From Polytrichum commune (Eukaryota > Streptophyta > Polytrichopsida > Polytrichales > Polytrichaceae), in NCBI GenBank assembly GCA_950295325.1, contig OX485803.1:28336001-28400000 (forward strand): a stretch of 64,000 nucleotides of DNA, given 5' to 3'. The notes under the pieces were generated by a model. It did no database searches, was not told where the DNA came from, and worked only from the letters and a program-made list of their open reading frames with translations. A program made the translations under genes and the position numbers. Each line of letters begins with the position of its first letter. The stretch's first letter is position 1. Below are positions 46,936 through 58,715 of this stretch, piece by piece.

Positions 46936-47906
46936 GCCGGTTTACACTATGGACCATGAAGTCGGACCATGAAAGAGGGCCTTTTTCAAATGGTCAAAGT
47001 TCATGGTCCAACTTCCATGGTCCGACTTCTTACACAATCAGTTTCAAAAGCCTTGGGCCCCTCACTAGGTGTAAACCGAATGTGGACCAAGAAGAATGAC
47101 CATGCACCAAAAAGTGAATGTGCTGGTTTTTTTAATATATGCCCAAAAAGGGCATTTTTGAAAAAAATCAAATTTGCTCATTCTCTTGTCTTCTCTTGGG
47201 CTTTACTTGTCTTCACTTCTTGTTAAATGTGTCGAAGATGTGGCTTGCAAATCTTCTCACAACAGTTTTTACAAAAAAAAATGAGCTATTTATTTTTTAC
47301 ATGTTCAATGTAATTAATTTACATTTGACATGTACCTTGTGTTGTACATTGAGCATTATTTGCAACCCACTTCACCATGTGTACTCATAATCTTGAGTTC
47401 TAGATGTCCCACATTGTTTTATGAAACATGTGGGAGCAAGTTTAAGGGGTAGGGCATGGAAGAAATGTTATGTCTCATGGGTGATGATATGATCTAGGCA
47501 CATAGAGGGCTGACTTGTTTCTTAAGATTCATTATATCATATAGATGTTGAAAAGTGTGCCTTGTGAGCCTTACCTAATGGGAAGAGTTTTTATATATAA
47601 CCCCCCCAAAAAATTTCATGGGCAATACACATTATAAAAAAGTATTATAATGGCATTTCTCTACCATGGGCCCCTGCCTTTTCCTATCAAACCACCTCTC
47701 TTGCCTCTCTCACCACAAAACCCGTTGGACCATGTGAGTGTATAATTTAGGCCTTAAAATATGTCTTTTGGGGACCTTGACCTCCATGGTCACTCTACCA
47801 TTTTTTCCTTGGTGTGAACTGAAGTGGTCCTGGGACGAGTTCAACAACCAATCAACGCTCTTATAACGCCCTGGGACGACTTCGTGGTCCATAGTGTAAA
47901 CCAACC
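46936..47906. mobile_element. 971-bp inverted-repeat element
   Basis: The left end carries GGTTTACACTATGGACCATG then AAGTCG, and the right end carries its inverse (CGACTTCGTGGTCCATAGTG then TAAACC), a terminal inverted repeat of about 26 bp. CTAAGC flanks both sides (46930-46935 and 47907-47912). Inner sequence repeats the motif again (CATGGTCCAACTTCCATGG at about 47006-47025). No transposase is seen; superfamily not assigned. Confidence 0.7.
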
Positions 47907-47912
47907 CTAAGC

Positions 47913-50760
47913 TGTTTTGCTGTGTTGAGATCCTCTTTTGATTTCCAACAAAACTCAACAAGAATGAAGGTGCTCTTATACTAAGAATAGATATGCTTTG
48001 ATGGTGATGAGGGCGATGATTATAAGTATAGTTATCAGTGTTGAACTGTCATTACTTTTTGTTTTATTTTTTGGGATTCCACTTGATTAGTATCTATAAT
48101 GAGAATTTTCCATTTGTTTCCGATTACAGCCCCATACTTGTTGTCTACTGGGTAGGGATTTTTAAAGACATTCGAAGACGTTGTGTACCACTGTGCAAGG
48201 ACCTGTATGCTTATCAGGTATAAATGGCCCTAGCATGATTAATCTGATATTAGGATGATATTGATTTGAATAAAGGCTTGGATGCACAAGATTCTCTTAT
48301 CTAGTGCTAGTACCCACCCAATTTCAATATTTGACTTGGGTTGGGCTAGTGGTCCAATCTTGATTCCATATTTCATGGGTGAGTTCTTTGATTCCACAAT
48401 TGACTTTTGTGTAACGATGCCATGCATTCACCCATATACCAATGTTCCATTCCAACATTGGTATACTGGTAGTTGTCATTCACCTTATTGACTACGTTAC
48501 TATGACTTAATATTTGCTCATTAAGAGTCATGCCAAGAGGTGCTATGTTAAGTTTGGTTCTCAATGAACTGAAATAGATTTCTCTTCAACGATATTAATT
48601 CAAACACCAACTTTGACCATGCACCACAAGTGGGAAGAAATTATTACTTTCACATATACAAACTAACCAAAATTTGAAAAGTTGCGGGGGACCAACTCCT
48701 CACGAAAACTCCCCTTGAGTTGAAGGACGACTCTACTACATGACTCAAATAATAGGTTATACTATTAGCCCGCCCAAAAAAATAAAAGAAGAAATAAATC
48801 TAGAGAGGACTCAAACCTTGGCACACCTTGAAAACACATATTTGAGCCTTCAAGCCCCCTTAAGCGAGGAAGATGTACCAATCTATTTAGTAGGATTTTT
48901 TTTCACTATAGTCTATCCTAGGATTGCATGGATTAAGGCATTTAAGAAAGTGGAGGAGGCCTCCAACTAGGACAAAGTTTTGGACTACTAAATAACAATC
49001 AAGCGACGAGAGGAGAGTGGATGATACGTGTGGGTGTGGTGAATCATCCACCTCCTTGAGTTGGTTATTGGACATAATCGATCAGCTCAGGAACATAATC
49101 TTGAAATTATGGATGATATCCCGCCTACACAAGGAGTTCTCAGTGATCGGTCATGGACAACTTCAACATGGTGTGGGGGAGGAAATGACCTCTTTTGCAA
49201 ATCTGATTCCAATACTTATCTCTTGAAGCCTCCAAGTCGTCGTATTCTAGCTTACTAAGTTGATCATGATGCTTCTAGGACCATGCTCTTCTTGAGGTTG
49301 TCGGGACTCTAGTTCCACCATGTGTACCCTAGAGAGTTACCCTTTCTCTATTGCAGATCATGGTGGCCTTGTAAGTTTTTTGGTGATGAAAGTAGGTGTC
49401 TTGCTTGACTCAAAAAACAAGGAGTTTAAAGGAACACATCTTTTCTTCTTCAAGCAAGAAACTAGACTTCAAAATTTGGCATAAGGTAGATGGGTCTTGA
49501 ATGGCTCGTTTTCTTAATTGGACCCCTATATTTGATTCACATGTGGTTTGGTGAGGATCAAAGAGCAAACATTATCAAGACACATGTGTAACAAGATTGG
49601 ACTACATCTTCAAAGTTTAATGAGCACTCTAAACTCAATTGTGAACACAAGTGGGAGGACCTATGCATTCAGTTAAGAAATCGACACACATGCACTTCCG
49701 ATAACCATAACTAAATCAAGGGAGGTCCATTTTCAATCCAATTTTTGCACATGTTCATCGTAGATTTGCTAAAGCAGCATGAGTTTTGTTGTGTAATCTA
49801 ACTGGTAGAAGTTGGAGAACATGAAAACGAACCAAATAACACCCACATGCCTTGAGTTAATCCCCAATCCCCGGCCACAAGCTGCGGTGTAAACTACAAT
49901 AAGAAAAGACAGAACTTTTGCCAAGTTCCTCAATCATCGTTAGTCCTTACTTGATTCAGGCTAGGGAGCGAGCCATTATCGCAGTGAATACTCGTGGATG
50001 GCAGTAGTGAACTTCGTCACGGCTCTAATTCTTGGTTGTAGTGAACTTAGTCTTGGTTGCGAGGCTGTGGAGTCCAGATCATCACAAGTTCAACATTAAA
50101 CAATCAAAAGTTATAGGTAAGATCGCCGTGTCTACACTGTACTTACTGCAGACGTTGCAGCAGTCGGCATTCAAACCTGCTAGGTCCTATGACCGTGAAC
50201 ACTTATTTATCCGAATGAACCCGTGCACTCGAGTACACAAATCAAAACAATCTAGGTTCTCGAACGAATAACAAGTTGCAGGTCTTGCCAAAACGCCCTT
50301 CCTCGGAAAGCTGCAGACAAAAAAATTAGATTTGTGATTGTGAGGTTATATTGTAGGGCTGCTTCAGGTTCACGATCGTAACCCTACAGGTGTTCAGAAC
50401 ATTTAAAGAGTAACCAAGAGTCTTGTCAAAACCAAGCCTTCCTCGGAATGGAAAGGCTGGCTGAAATTTCTGTGTGTGCAATAGTTATTGTGTTGCTTCT
50501 TCCGGTCCTGTCATTGACTGCTAATAATTCCGTGAAGATTGCTGTTCAGATCACCCCCCTGGATGTTTGTTATAATCCGTCTGTGTAAATCGCTATAGGC
50601 GCTTGATATCCTGTAATGTTGAGGCAGAGTCAGGCTATCAATATTTGTGTATGTGTAATTGCAGAACTTCTTACCAAATTCTCTGTGGCTTTGTTTGTCC
50701 CTAGCGCAGTGTTGTTTTTCCCCGTTCTTCTTTTCATAACTTCTTCAGCGAGCTTGCGTT
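47913..50760. other. spacer with one hairpin and the upstream region of the small gene
   Basis: A perfect 12-bp stem (TATACCAATGTT / AACATTGGTATA, 7-nt loop) lies at 48435-48465. Sequence around it resembles 55850-55975 weakly. A direct repeat (CTTG(C/T)CAAAAC followed by CCTTCCTCGGAA) occurs at about 50283 and 50430. Open frames at 49017-49258 are not supported. The last 200 bases are the presumed promoter and leader of the gene at 50761. Confidence 0.4.
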
Positions 50761-51111
50761 ATGAACCATCAGAATCAGATAGATGCAGGCGCGGTGGCGC
50801 CCGCAGTTGCTCACCTTGGCAATCAACCTCCAGCACCTCCAGCACCTCCAGCACCTCCACCGCCGGTACATAGGTGAGATTAAGCGGTGTATGTAGACAG
50901 GTAAGGAGGCGGCTTCTAACCCCATTTTCAGGGTTGTTTCTTTCTATCTTCTACTACACCGATATGTGCATTGTTGTGGTTGGGCAGGGCTCCGAATAAC
51001 GTCATCATCATCCCCGACAACCCGCCACAGGCCCGGTTCGACCTTTGCAACCTCGCGGCGGCTGACCCTAGCGGTCTTGAGATGATGCCCTACCTCCCAG
51101 AGGAGTACTGA
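50761..51111 (+). CDS. small two-exon gene, proline-rich protein of 78 aa, family not recognised
   Basis: Exon 1 is 50761-50873 and exon 2 is 50988-51111, joined at a good donor (AG before gtgaga) and acceptor (gggcag) in phase 2, TGA at 51109-51111. The N-terminus is M-N-H-Q-N-Q-I-D-A-G; then comes a P-P-A-P-P-A-P-P-A-P-P run encoded by a 9-bp repeat; exon 2 reads N-N-V-I-I-I-P-D-N-P-P-Q-A-R-F-D-L-C-N-L, is GC-rich, and ends P-Y-L-P-E-E-Y. There is no signal peptide or membrane segment. The contrast in base and codon use with the surrounding AT-rich spacer and the clean splice join support a real gene. A different frame over exon 1 (50616-50873) is longer but loses coding character in exon 2. 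More upstream exons cannot be excluded. Function unknown. Confidence 0.5.
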
Positions 51112-51157
51112 TTAGGCCGTCGTCTCTAAACAATGACAAGTAAGTGCAGAGTGAGTG

Positions 51158-51890
51158 AAACCTTAAGCATTTGAACACAGTGACCATTATTAGAACACCT
51201 CACTGTCTGTTGGGTCACGGTGGTAGTTGAAATCGGATTTCACACATGACGGCGAGTGAGGAAACTTATATGAATTATGAGTTATGAATTTCCGAAGTGT
51301 TGGTTATTATAGGCCGGGTGATTGTAAGTGACCCTAGCCTGTCATGTTCCAACCTTGTCATCAGTAGGAGGTTGTGTAAGGATATATACATGTAGTCGTC
51401 CTTTTAAGCATTTGAACAGTACTGTTACCTTTATCAGATCACCTCAGTTTCTGTTGGGTCATGTTGGTAATCGAAAGTTTAATTCAGCACATCTTAGCAT
51501 GTCGTTTTCGGACATGGTATGAGTGAAGTATGAACTTTTGAAGGGTGGAAGGCTATATGTGTGTCCAAGACTGGTCCTGCTAGCCTTTCATGTTCAAACC
51601 ATCCATGTTCAGTTTAGGAAATTGTGTACTGAAACTTTATCCTCAGTAGATTGTGTAGGTATGTACACCTATAATTATCTTTTTCAGCATTACCATTATC
51701 AGATCACCTCAACTTCTGTTGGGTCATGTTGGTAACTGTACGATGAGTTCAACACATCTTAACATGTAGTTTTTGAACACAGAATGAGTAAATTGTAGGT
51801 GTAAAAGGATATAGGTGTGACCAAAACTGAACATAGCCTTTATATTGTTCAACCATCCATGTTCACTTTAGCCAAGAACCTATAGGAGTC
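51158..51890 (+). repeat. three-unit degenerate tandem repeat of 240-265 bp
   Basis: The anchor GATCACCTCA..TTCTGTTGGGTCATGTTGGTA occurs at about 51196, 51436 and 51700. Each is preceded by an AGCATTTGAACA- or CATTACCATTATCA-like segment and followed by CACATCTTA(G/A)CATGT, TTTTGAACA/TTTCGGACA and a TATAGGTGTG-like stretch. It lies immediately 3' of the small gene, starting within 50 bp of its stop, so it may be part of its 3' UTR. No coding frame is preserved. Confidence 0.75.
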
Positions 51891-52078
51891 ACTTTTGGGA
51901 AATGGTCACAATAAGGTGCAGTTACCGATGTTGCCTTAACCTCAAGGTGATCTTTGAAAAGAATTTGTATTATGTGTCTCATCGAAGATTGTACTGGTTG
52001 ATGATATACTGCAAGTTCACATTAAGGTTTTACTGTTCCGTGCCCATCTTGGACTCGATCATTCGTCCTGTTTGCAGC

Positions 52079-52213
52079 AACAGGGCTCTAAAGTTCATGA
52101 CCTCTATCCAGTATCTAGGATAATGGTAGATGTACTACTTTCATCAGTGGTACCATCTACCTCTATCCTAAATGGTGGGTCAGAGGTGATGAACTTCAGG
52201 GCCATGTGGAAGC
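52079..52213. repeat. inverted repeat with about 53-bp arms
   Basis: The arm CAGGGCTCTAAAGTTCATGA... at 52079 is matched, inverted and with mismatches, by ...GATGAACTTCAGGGCCATG ending near 52207. The short spacer includes GTGGTACC. A further related copy lies at about 52936-52965 (GGGGCCTTGAAGTTCATCAC). Confidence 0.65.
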
Positions 52214-52339
52214 TGTGCAGATTCGAAAACCTAGGATTTATCTTGTGATTTAGGGATTAATGTTACAGGAAGACTTAGCCTATATCATCGTAGACTAACT
52301 CAAAGTTGTCAATCACACATGACTATCGTGCATGGCAAT

Positions 52340-53010
52340 GGGTAGTGATTACAGTGGCCGCTTACTGGAGTGAAGGGCTACCCACACACAGCTTGAGCTC
52401 CAGCTTACAGGTTTGATGGGCCAAGGGAGAAGAATTGGATCCTTAGATATGCCTAAAATGGTGGAGCTTTGGTTTCTCGTTAATTTGTATTGATTTTCAA
52501 GTTCAAATCCAAACTCAAACTTGTAGTCATTGGACTTGACATGACACAAGTTTAAGTTCCCTGAAAATGCAAGTCAATTCATAAAACACGGGGACCAACC
52601 TTGAGACAACACTACTAGAAAACGTGTCTTAGAACACACTTTGCACTTGACATGGGCAATCATTGACATCACCCCATTTACATGTGACTAGTCCAATCTA
52701 CAACAATTGTAGATTGGACTCGACACATGTAAATGGGGTCATGTCACAATGACTGCCCATGTCAAATGGAAAGTATGTTCTAGGCCCCACATTCCTAGTA
52801 GTGCAAAGCTCCATCATCTTCAACAGATGGAAGGGCTCAATTTCTTTTAACTTGGCCACCAAACTTGCAGCTTGAGGTCAAGCTCAATTTGTGTGTGGCA
52901 ACCCGATGATTTTCCGGTAGAAAAGTTACACAGGGGCCTTGAAGTTCATCACCTCTGTCTTAATATGATGCCTGTGCTAGATTGGATCCAGTTTAGCCGT
53001 TGTAATCACT
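52340..53010. repeat. large imperfect inverted repeat around a CACTA-type MITE
   Basis: Blocks left of the MITE (GTAGTGATTACA at about 52347, CCCACACACAGCTTGAGCT at 52380, GATGGGCCAAG at 52415, ATGGTGGAGCTTTGG at 52459) recur inverted on its right (CAAAGCTCCATCAT at 52804, CTTGGCCACCAAAC at 52852, AAGCTCAATTTGTGTGTGG at 52882, GTAATCACTAC at 53001). The fold-back MITE at 52610-52803 lies between the arms. Confidence 0.6.
52610..52803. mobile_element. fold-back CACTA-type MITE, 194 bp, with 3-bp target duplication
   Basis: Starts CACTACTAGAAAA and ends TTCCTAGTAGTG, flanked on both sides by CAA (52607-52609 and 52804-52806), the 3-bp duplication typical of CACTA elements. The whole element is nearly palindromic; the arms meet at about 52700 (CTACAACAATTGTAG). 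A second, split copy is at 57918-58715. Confidence 0.85.
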
Positions 53011-56000
53011 ACCAACTGCTATTCATACAACATGCCTTCTGCTGCACACAAAGGGTCTATAGGGAAGTAGGTCTATCCACCCAGAATAATAGTTGCCAAA
53101 AATGGCCAATGAGAAATTATGCAAAATGGTGAATGTACCAGTCCATCGTGGATTAAGGTCAACCCAATTTTGTCATTTTTTCTTTTTCTTTTTAAATAGA
53201 AATATGAAACATTCAAATCACAAGGATATTTCACTGGGTTTCTTTGTGCTTACAAGGTATAAGTGAGGTCATTCCACGTTATGGATCCACGAAAATCAGT
53301 ATAACAAGGCCTGCTATACTTGCGCATCTTGTATTTAGAAAAAACTGGAGATGCCCACCTGACTTTGTTGTGAGGCTCGAGCTGGTAAACCGATTTCTCC
53401 TATTTGGGACATAAAATCTAGTGAAATGAAATCCGGAACATGTTCCTATCAGCATGAAGATACTTGTGTCATCATTTGATATTGCAGGGATGTCGTACTC
53501 ATGATGGCAATAAGGGACTTGGAGTTAAGGCATCCAAGTTCTCCGTCGGCTGCATCGACAACCGTAATCAACAATTCTAACGTACTATCTAATGTTTGCT
53601 TCTCAACTTGCCTGCGGACATCATAGTGGGTTTTGAACGGATGTCCATTCCTTATTGCTATTTGTACGTGTTAAATTTCTACGCTAATAGGACTGCTGTG
53701 TTGCAAGTAAATACTAGGTGGCTTCAATATTCACCCTTGACTTACATTTTGCCTTCCTAGTACTTAGTAATCAGTATTTAGTATCCCTACTTAAGAGTAA
53801 TCAGTAAGAGGCTGTCGGACATGCCTCCCAGGCTTCTGTGAACTCTCCCCACACATCTAGCAACCTTGAGACTACGCTTTGGGTAGGTTCCCTGAGAGCA
53901 ATCTCGGAAGGCACTGAAGGTTGGCCCTTCCATGTATTTAAGCCCACCCACTTAATAAAAAAGGCATCTCTTGCTTACTGTCAACATGCTTATAGTACTA
54001 ATTTCATTCCTAAGGGTACTTCTATATTAATATATTTGCAATTATACTGTAAATATTCTGTCGAAGCTCTGCAGAGGCTCGTCAACGTGCTCAAATTGCA
54101 AGTCAATTAATTCTCAAATGATCATATTTCTCTATGTTGTAGTAGTCTAAATCTGTTGCATTTTAATTAGTGCAAATTAGCTATATCAGGTTGCTCAAAC
54201 TTACGCGTGCCTTTGATTGTGTGGGTAGAGCCTTCATTGATGATCTTCTCAATCTGAATTGCTCACTCAACTGCAATGGCTCAAATGCCATCTGATTGAG
54301 AAACATATATATAGCGTTGAAGCCCAGATTTTTCCAGTTTTCAACACATGCATCAGGTTCACAGGATCATGTTGTTTTCAGTAAAGTTACATACATATAT
54401 ATATAGGGCCTTTACACATATCTATCTATCTACCTACGTGTGTGTGTGTGTGTGTGTGGAGGCCTAGTGATCACTTGCACATAAAGATTGTCATTTAGCT
54501 TGACCAAATCATGTGGGTACATAAACATCGATGACAGCATTGACGGCCACAAATTTCTTGGAAACAGATTCTTGAGGTTGTTTGTCCTGGATAGTCAGAA
54601 TGCAGTGCTGTTGGGTTTCCGATCATCACAAGTTATTAGGTCTTCTCTGAGCTAGAATCATGGTCAGTGACGAAGCAATGACAATTAGCGGGTGTTAAGT
54701 TCAGGTGGAACTTTAATCTCTAGGTATGCAGGCTTCCCAACCAATTCGCCGATTCATGAAGCTGATTGTTGATGCAATACGATGTAAGTTTCACCAGTTT
54801 TAACTCTAATCATCATTCGTGTCAATTCTTCATTTCTTCAAATAAACAATGAAGAGAGAAGGTATGTTAAGAGTCAGAAAGGTGGTAATAACAAGTGAAG
54901 ACAGCTCTCGTAAAGAACTCACCTCTTCGTTCAGTCATTGAGTGTTTTATAGTACATGGTGAGAAATTTGTTGAACGTGGCTTAAACATGTTTCTCAAAC
55001 ATTTTTCTGTTTTTTTCCTCAAAGTGTACTTCAACCAAGGAACATAGAAAGATACCACCATGAAATCTATAGCCATTAACGAGTAGATACCATTTTTCTG
55101 AATCACCATCTCTTTCAGGACAGAGCAGATCATCCCACCATAACCGTTGCTCATCTAAGTGGAGAGCACTTCCAGCAACTTGCATGTGCACACACATCCA
55201 TGCGGATGGGACTGAAACAGGTTTTGCATTGTTAACGTAGTTACACATACCAAAAACCACCACTATGTACGAGTTTCATACATTGAAGCCCCAAAATGCA
55301 TGATTGTGATACATTGAAGTGGAGGGATCATGCAAGTGGAGGGCATTTCCAACAGCCTTTTATCCTTTTTAAAACCCACAGAGATGACATTTCATCCATA
55401 ATCTATAGTTTACATCCATGAACAAATCATGTATGTCTCTTAAGAGGCGAGAGTCGATGGATGTCTTGCTACTATCATAGCTCATCATCCACTCTCCTCT
55501 TGCATGCTATGTAGTCCATAGTCCGATTTTGTTGGTTTTGTCTCCTCTCACTCCTATGTAGTCCATATTGTTTGGTATTGGGTAATATGCGTACTTTATG
55601 TTCTTAGTTTTTCCTCAAACTCGTTGCATTGACGTCTAAAGCTCCATTTGAGAATCGTTGTACATCTCACCACTATATATGTGAATACCATGTCCTTCAT
55701 CCTAGAAACTCACCTAGAAACCTTCATACCTAGGTAATATCTTCCTAGTATCAACATGGTTTAGAATGGTATTGACCGAATTAATAACTCAAGCATAGAA
55801 AAGTTCATCCACCTTGGGATATCTACCAATATATCCATATTTGATTGCTATTACAAATTTGAAACCCACATGTACATTTTTTGATCCTATAATTGATTTT
55901 GATAATTGATTCCATACATTCACCTAAAAACTCCTCCAACATTGTCTTGATTGGTATGCTTGATAGTGTGTACGAGAATAGTGACTACGGTAAAATAGAA

Positions 56001-56988
56001 GGTAGCTCGCCATTCCCACGGAACACTACCTACTATTTATAGTATCCACTATCCTCATGCCCACCATCTAGTATGTAACATTATGCAAGTGGTGGAAATA
56101 ACTTACCTTGGAAAACAATTAGTGAGGGTCCCACTAAATGAGAACCACAATTCATCAAGAGCAACCAACCCCCTAAAGTCATAATCCTACCCATCAACAC
56201 ACTACATAAAAATCAACACTTTCACGATGAGCTACTTGGTTGAGAACTTTCATAGCATTTGTGAAACTCAGAATTTCCTTGTGGTTTGTGAACAGCGAGA
56301 TGCACTACTATGAAAAAAACCTCCCAAATAACCTATGCTAGAATCGGAGCTATAATTGTAAAAATGAAATTCAGCTGGTCCATTGCACAAATCAACACAC
56401 TTGGGCAGTACACAACTAAATAATCTTAGCTGAGAATATGGTCAAAAGGAGGTACTAGATTCCTACCACCAAAAATAAATTGCAATATTTACGATTTAGC
56501 ATTATGGTTTATGGATTAAAATTTTTAGGGTTTGGGGTTTAAGGTCTTTGTAAAGCAACATAGGTTATCTTGAATTCGTTTGGGTAGATTTATTTTGGAC
56601 CACATCTTTGCATTACTTATTTTAATTGAACAAAAAGTATTTATAGGTCAATGTCTCTATTTGTGTATTGTTTATTTTTAAAAAAAACTTCCAACACGGT
56701 ATATGTTCTAATGCAAATAATCAGTTTTCAACAGTGGCTTGTCTAGCTACCCGTGGGGTCTATCTTAATGGGAAACTCATGACAATCCAACACCATCAAT
56801 AATCACATTTGATGATCTTAAGTATTATCTTGCTAGAGAGTGGAGCTCTTTCCATATCTCAGGGAACAAACTACATTAAATATTGTAATTAGTGTCACTT
56901 ACAAATTGGAATTACGTATTGGTATTAATATTTATTGTATACCTCATTTTTTGCCAACATGTATATAACATACTCTCGGGTCATGGGG
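53011..56988. other. spacer with microsatellites and dispersed repeat pieces
   Basis: A (GT)n microsatellite lies at 54438-54458. Two single copies of the 31.2-31.5 kb repeat family are at about 55151-55215 (CTAAGTGGAGAGCACTTCC...CATCCATGC) and 55327-55400, and GGATGTCTTGCTACTAT at about 55458 matches the end of the 31.5 kb array. CTACATTAAATATTGTAATTAGTGTCAC at about 56872 resembles one end of the 368-bp CACTA-type MITE. No gene is supported. Confidence 0.4.
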
Positions 56989-56996
56989 GATGTAAA

Positions 56997-57650
56997 CCCG
57001 GGTACGCAACTCCCATATTATATGGCCCTAATTATAATGCATTTTAGTCCAATCTCAAGTGATATATATTTTTGTAATGTAGATAACTCTTGTAGCGCTT
57101 CTAACAAGGAATTCAAATTGTAATTATGTATAGGAAATGATTATTCCTTGAGGCATATAATTACATTAAAAACCTAATTATATGATTTTCTAATATATGT
57201 ACCATAGGCCAAACTACCCAACTTTTTGGGAATCAACTTTGTTAATTGATTGAAACGTTTCTGAATTTGCGACAAGTCTTAGCATTAGTATGAGTTCGTT
57301 GACCACGTAAGGGCAATCCTGCTATAATATTTTTAAATTATAAATAAAATTTGCCAATGAATTTTGATTTTAATTGGAGGCAACTACTCATGTGGATTTA
57401 AAAAAAATCATGCATAGGCATAGGTTAAGAAAATCGGTGTTTCAATTCATTATATACGCTATGGAGTTTTTTTTAATAATAAATATGAAATCCAAATTTT
57501 TTTGCATCTCATTTTATTTAATTTGGTCTTCACCCAACTTTTTGGTCTTTTTATTTTTGTAAAATTTGATATAATTTTTGAAAATTCCATTTTTTAAGCC
57601 ATTTTATTGTTGATGCCCCCTGCATATAATATGGGAGTTCGGTATCCGGG
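56997..57650 (-). mobile_element. hAT-like MITE copy A, 654 bp, with 8-bp target duplication
   Basis: Starts CCCGGGTACGCAACTCCC and ends with the inverse GGGAGTTCGGTATCCGGG. It is flanked by GATGTAAA on both sides (56989-56996 and 57651-57658). Inner sequence is the inverse of copies B and C (AAACTACCCAACTTTTTGG, ATATAATTACATTAAAAACC). It is the most diverged of the three copies. An 8-bp duplication with short inverted ends fits the hAT superfamily. No transposase. Confidence 0.85.
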
Positions 57651-57917
57651 GATGTAAAGAGTTCATATATTGAGAATGTAGTATTAGGTAGCCTCAAGTG
57701 TTTCTTTCAATTGGATCATCAAGTTGATATTAGCTTCTACCTTACAGAGGCTACTAGACTCCGCCACTCTAGGAAATTAGCCAGTTTGACGCCATTCCAG
57801 TGTAGTTTAACTTCCATAAGCATGTTGGCTTCCCAACTTTAATATCCATTTCATTTCAATCTTGAGTCAGGTGACCCTACACTAACCATCAAACTAAGAA
57901 CAATTGTGTGTCGATAT

Positions 57918-58715
57918 CACTACTAGAATTGTGGGACCTAGAACACACTTCCCATTTGGCTCAGGTGGTCATTAGGACATGACCCCATTCACATATGTCG
58001 AGTCCAAGATTCAATATCAATTGTGGATTGGACTCAACACATGTAAATGGCCCGGGTACGCAACTCCCATATTATACGCAGGGGGCATCGTACTTAAAAC
58101 GGCTTAGAGGACGGCTTTTGTAAAAATTATATCAAATTATATCAAATTAAAATGATCAAAAAGTTGGGTGAAGACCAAATTAAATAAAATGAGATGAAAA
58201 AAAAGTTGGGTAAAGACCAAATTAAATAAAATGAGATGAAAAAAAAGTTGGGTGAAGACCAAATTAAATAAATGAGATGAAAAAAAAGTTGGGTTGCATA
58301 TTTATTAAGCCTCCCATTAAAATTATAAGCCACGAATAGTTGCCTCCCATTAAAATTATAATTCATTCACAATGTTAAAATTTTATTAAAAAGTCCAAAA
58401 AGTTGGGTAGTTTGACCTATGGTACCTGTATTAAAAAAAATCATATAATTAGGTTTTTAATGCAATTATATGCTTCAAAATATATTCATTTCCTATATAT
58501 AATTACATTTTTGGATTCCTCGTTAGAAGGGCTACAAGGGTTTCTTACATTAAAACAAATTGTATCACTCAATATTGGACTAAAACGCATTATAAGTGAT
58601 TATAATCAGGTCCATATAATACGGGAGTTGCGTACCCGGGGTAAATGGGGTCATGTTACAATGACCGCCTGTATCAAATGGGAAGTGTGTTCTAAAACCA
58701 CATTTTCTAATAGTG
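57918..58715. mobile_element. fold-back CACTA-type MITE split by hAT-like MITE copy B
   Basis: Left part 57918-58050 (CACTACTAGAATTGTGGGACC) and right part 58641-58715 (ending TTTTCTAATAGTG) together match the 194-bp element at 52610-52803. The flanks are TAT and TAC, a 3-bp duplication with one difference. Without the inserted element and one copy of its duplication it is about 200 bp. Confidence 0.78.
58051..58640 (+). mobile_element. hAT-like MITE copy B, 590 bp, with 8-bp target duplication, nested
   Basis: Ends are CCCGGGTACGCAACTCCC and its near-exact inverse. GTAAATGG flanks both sides (58043-58050 and 58641-58648). Inside, a roughly 47-bp unit (AAAAAGTTGGGTGAAGACC followed by AAATTAAATAAAATGAGATG) is repeated three times at about 58156-58300, and CCTCCCATTAAAATTATAA occurs twice. 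Confidence 0.88.
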
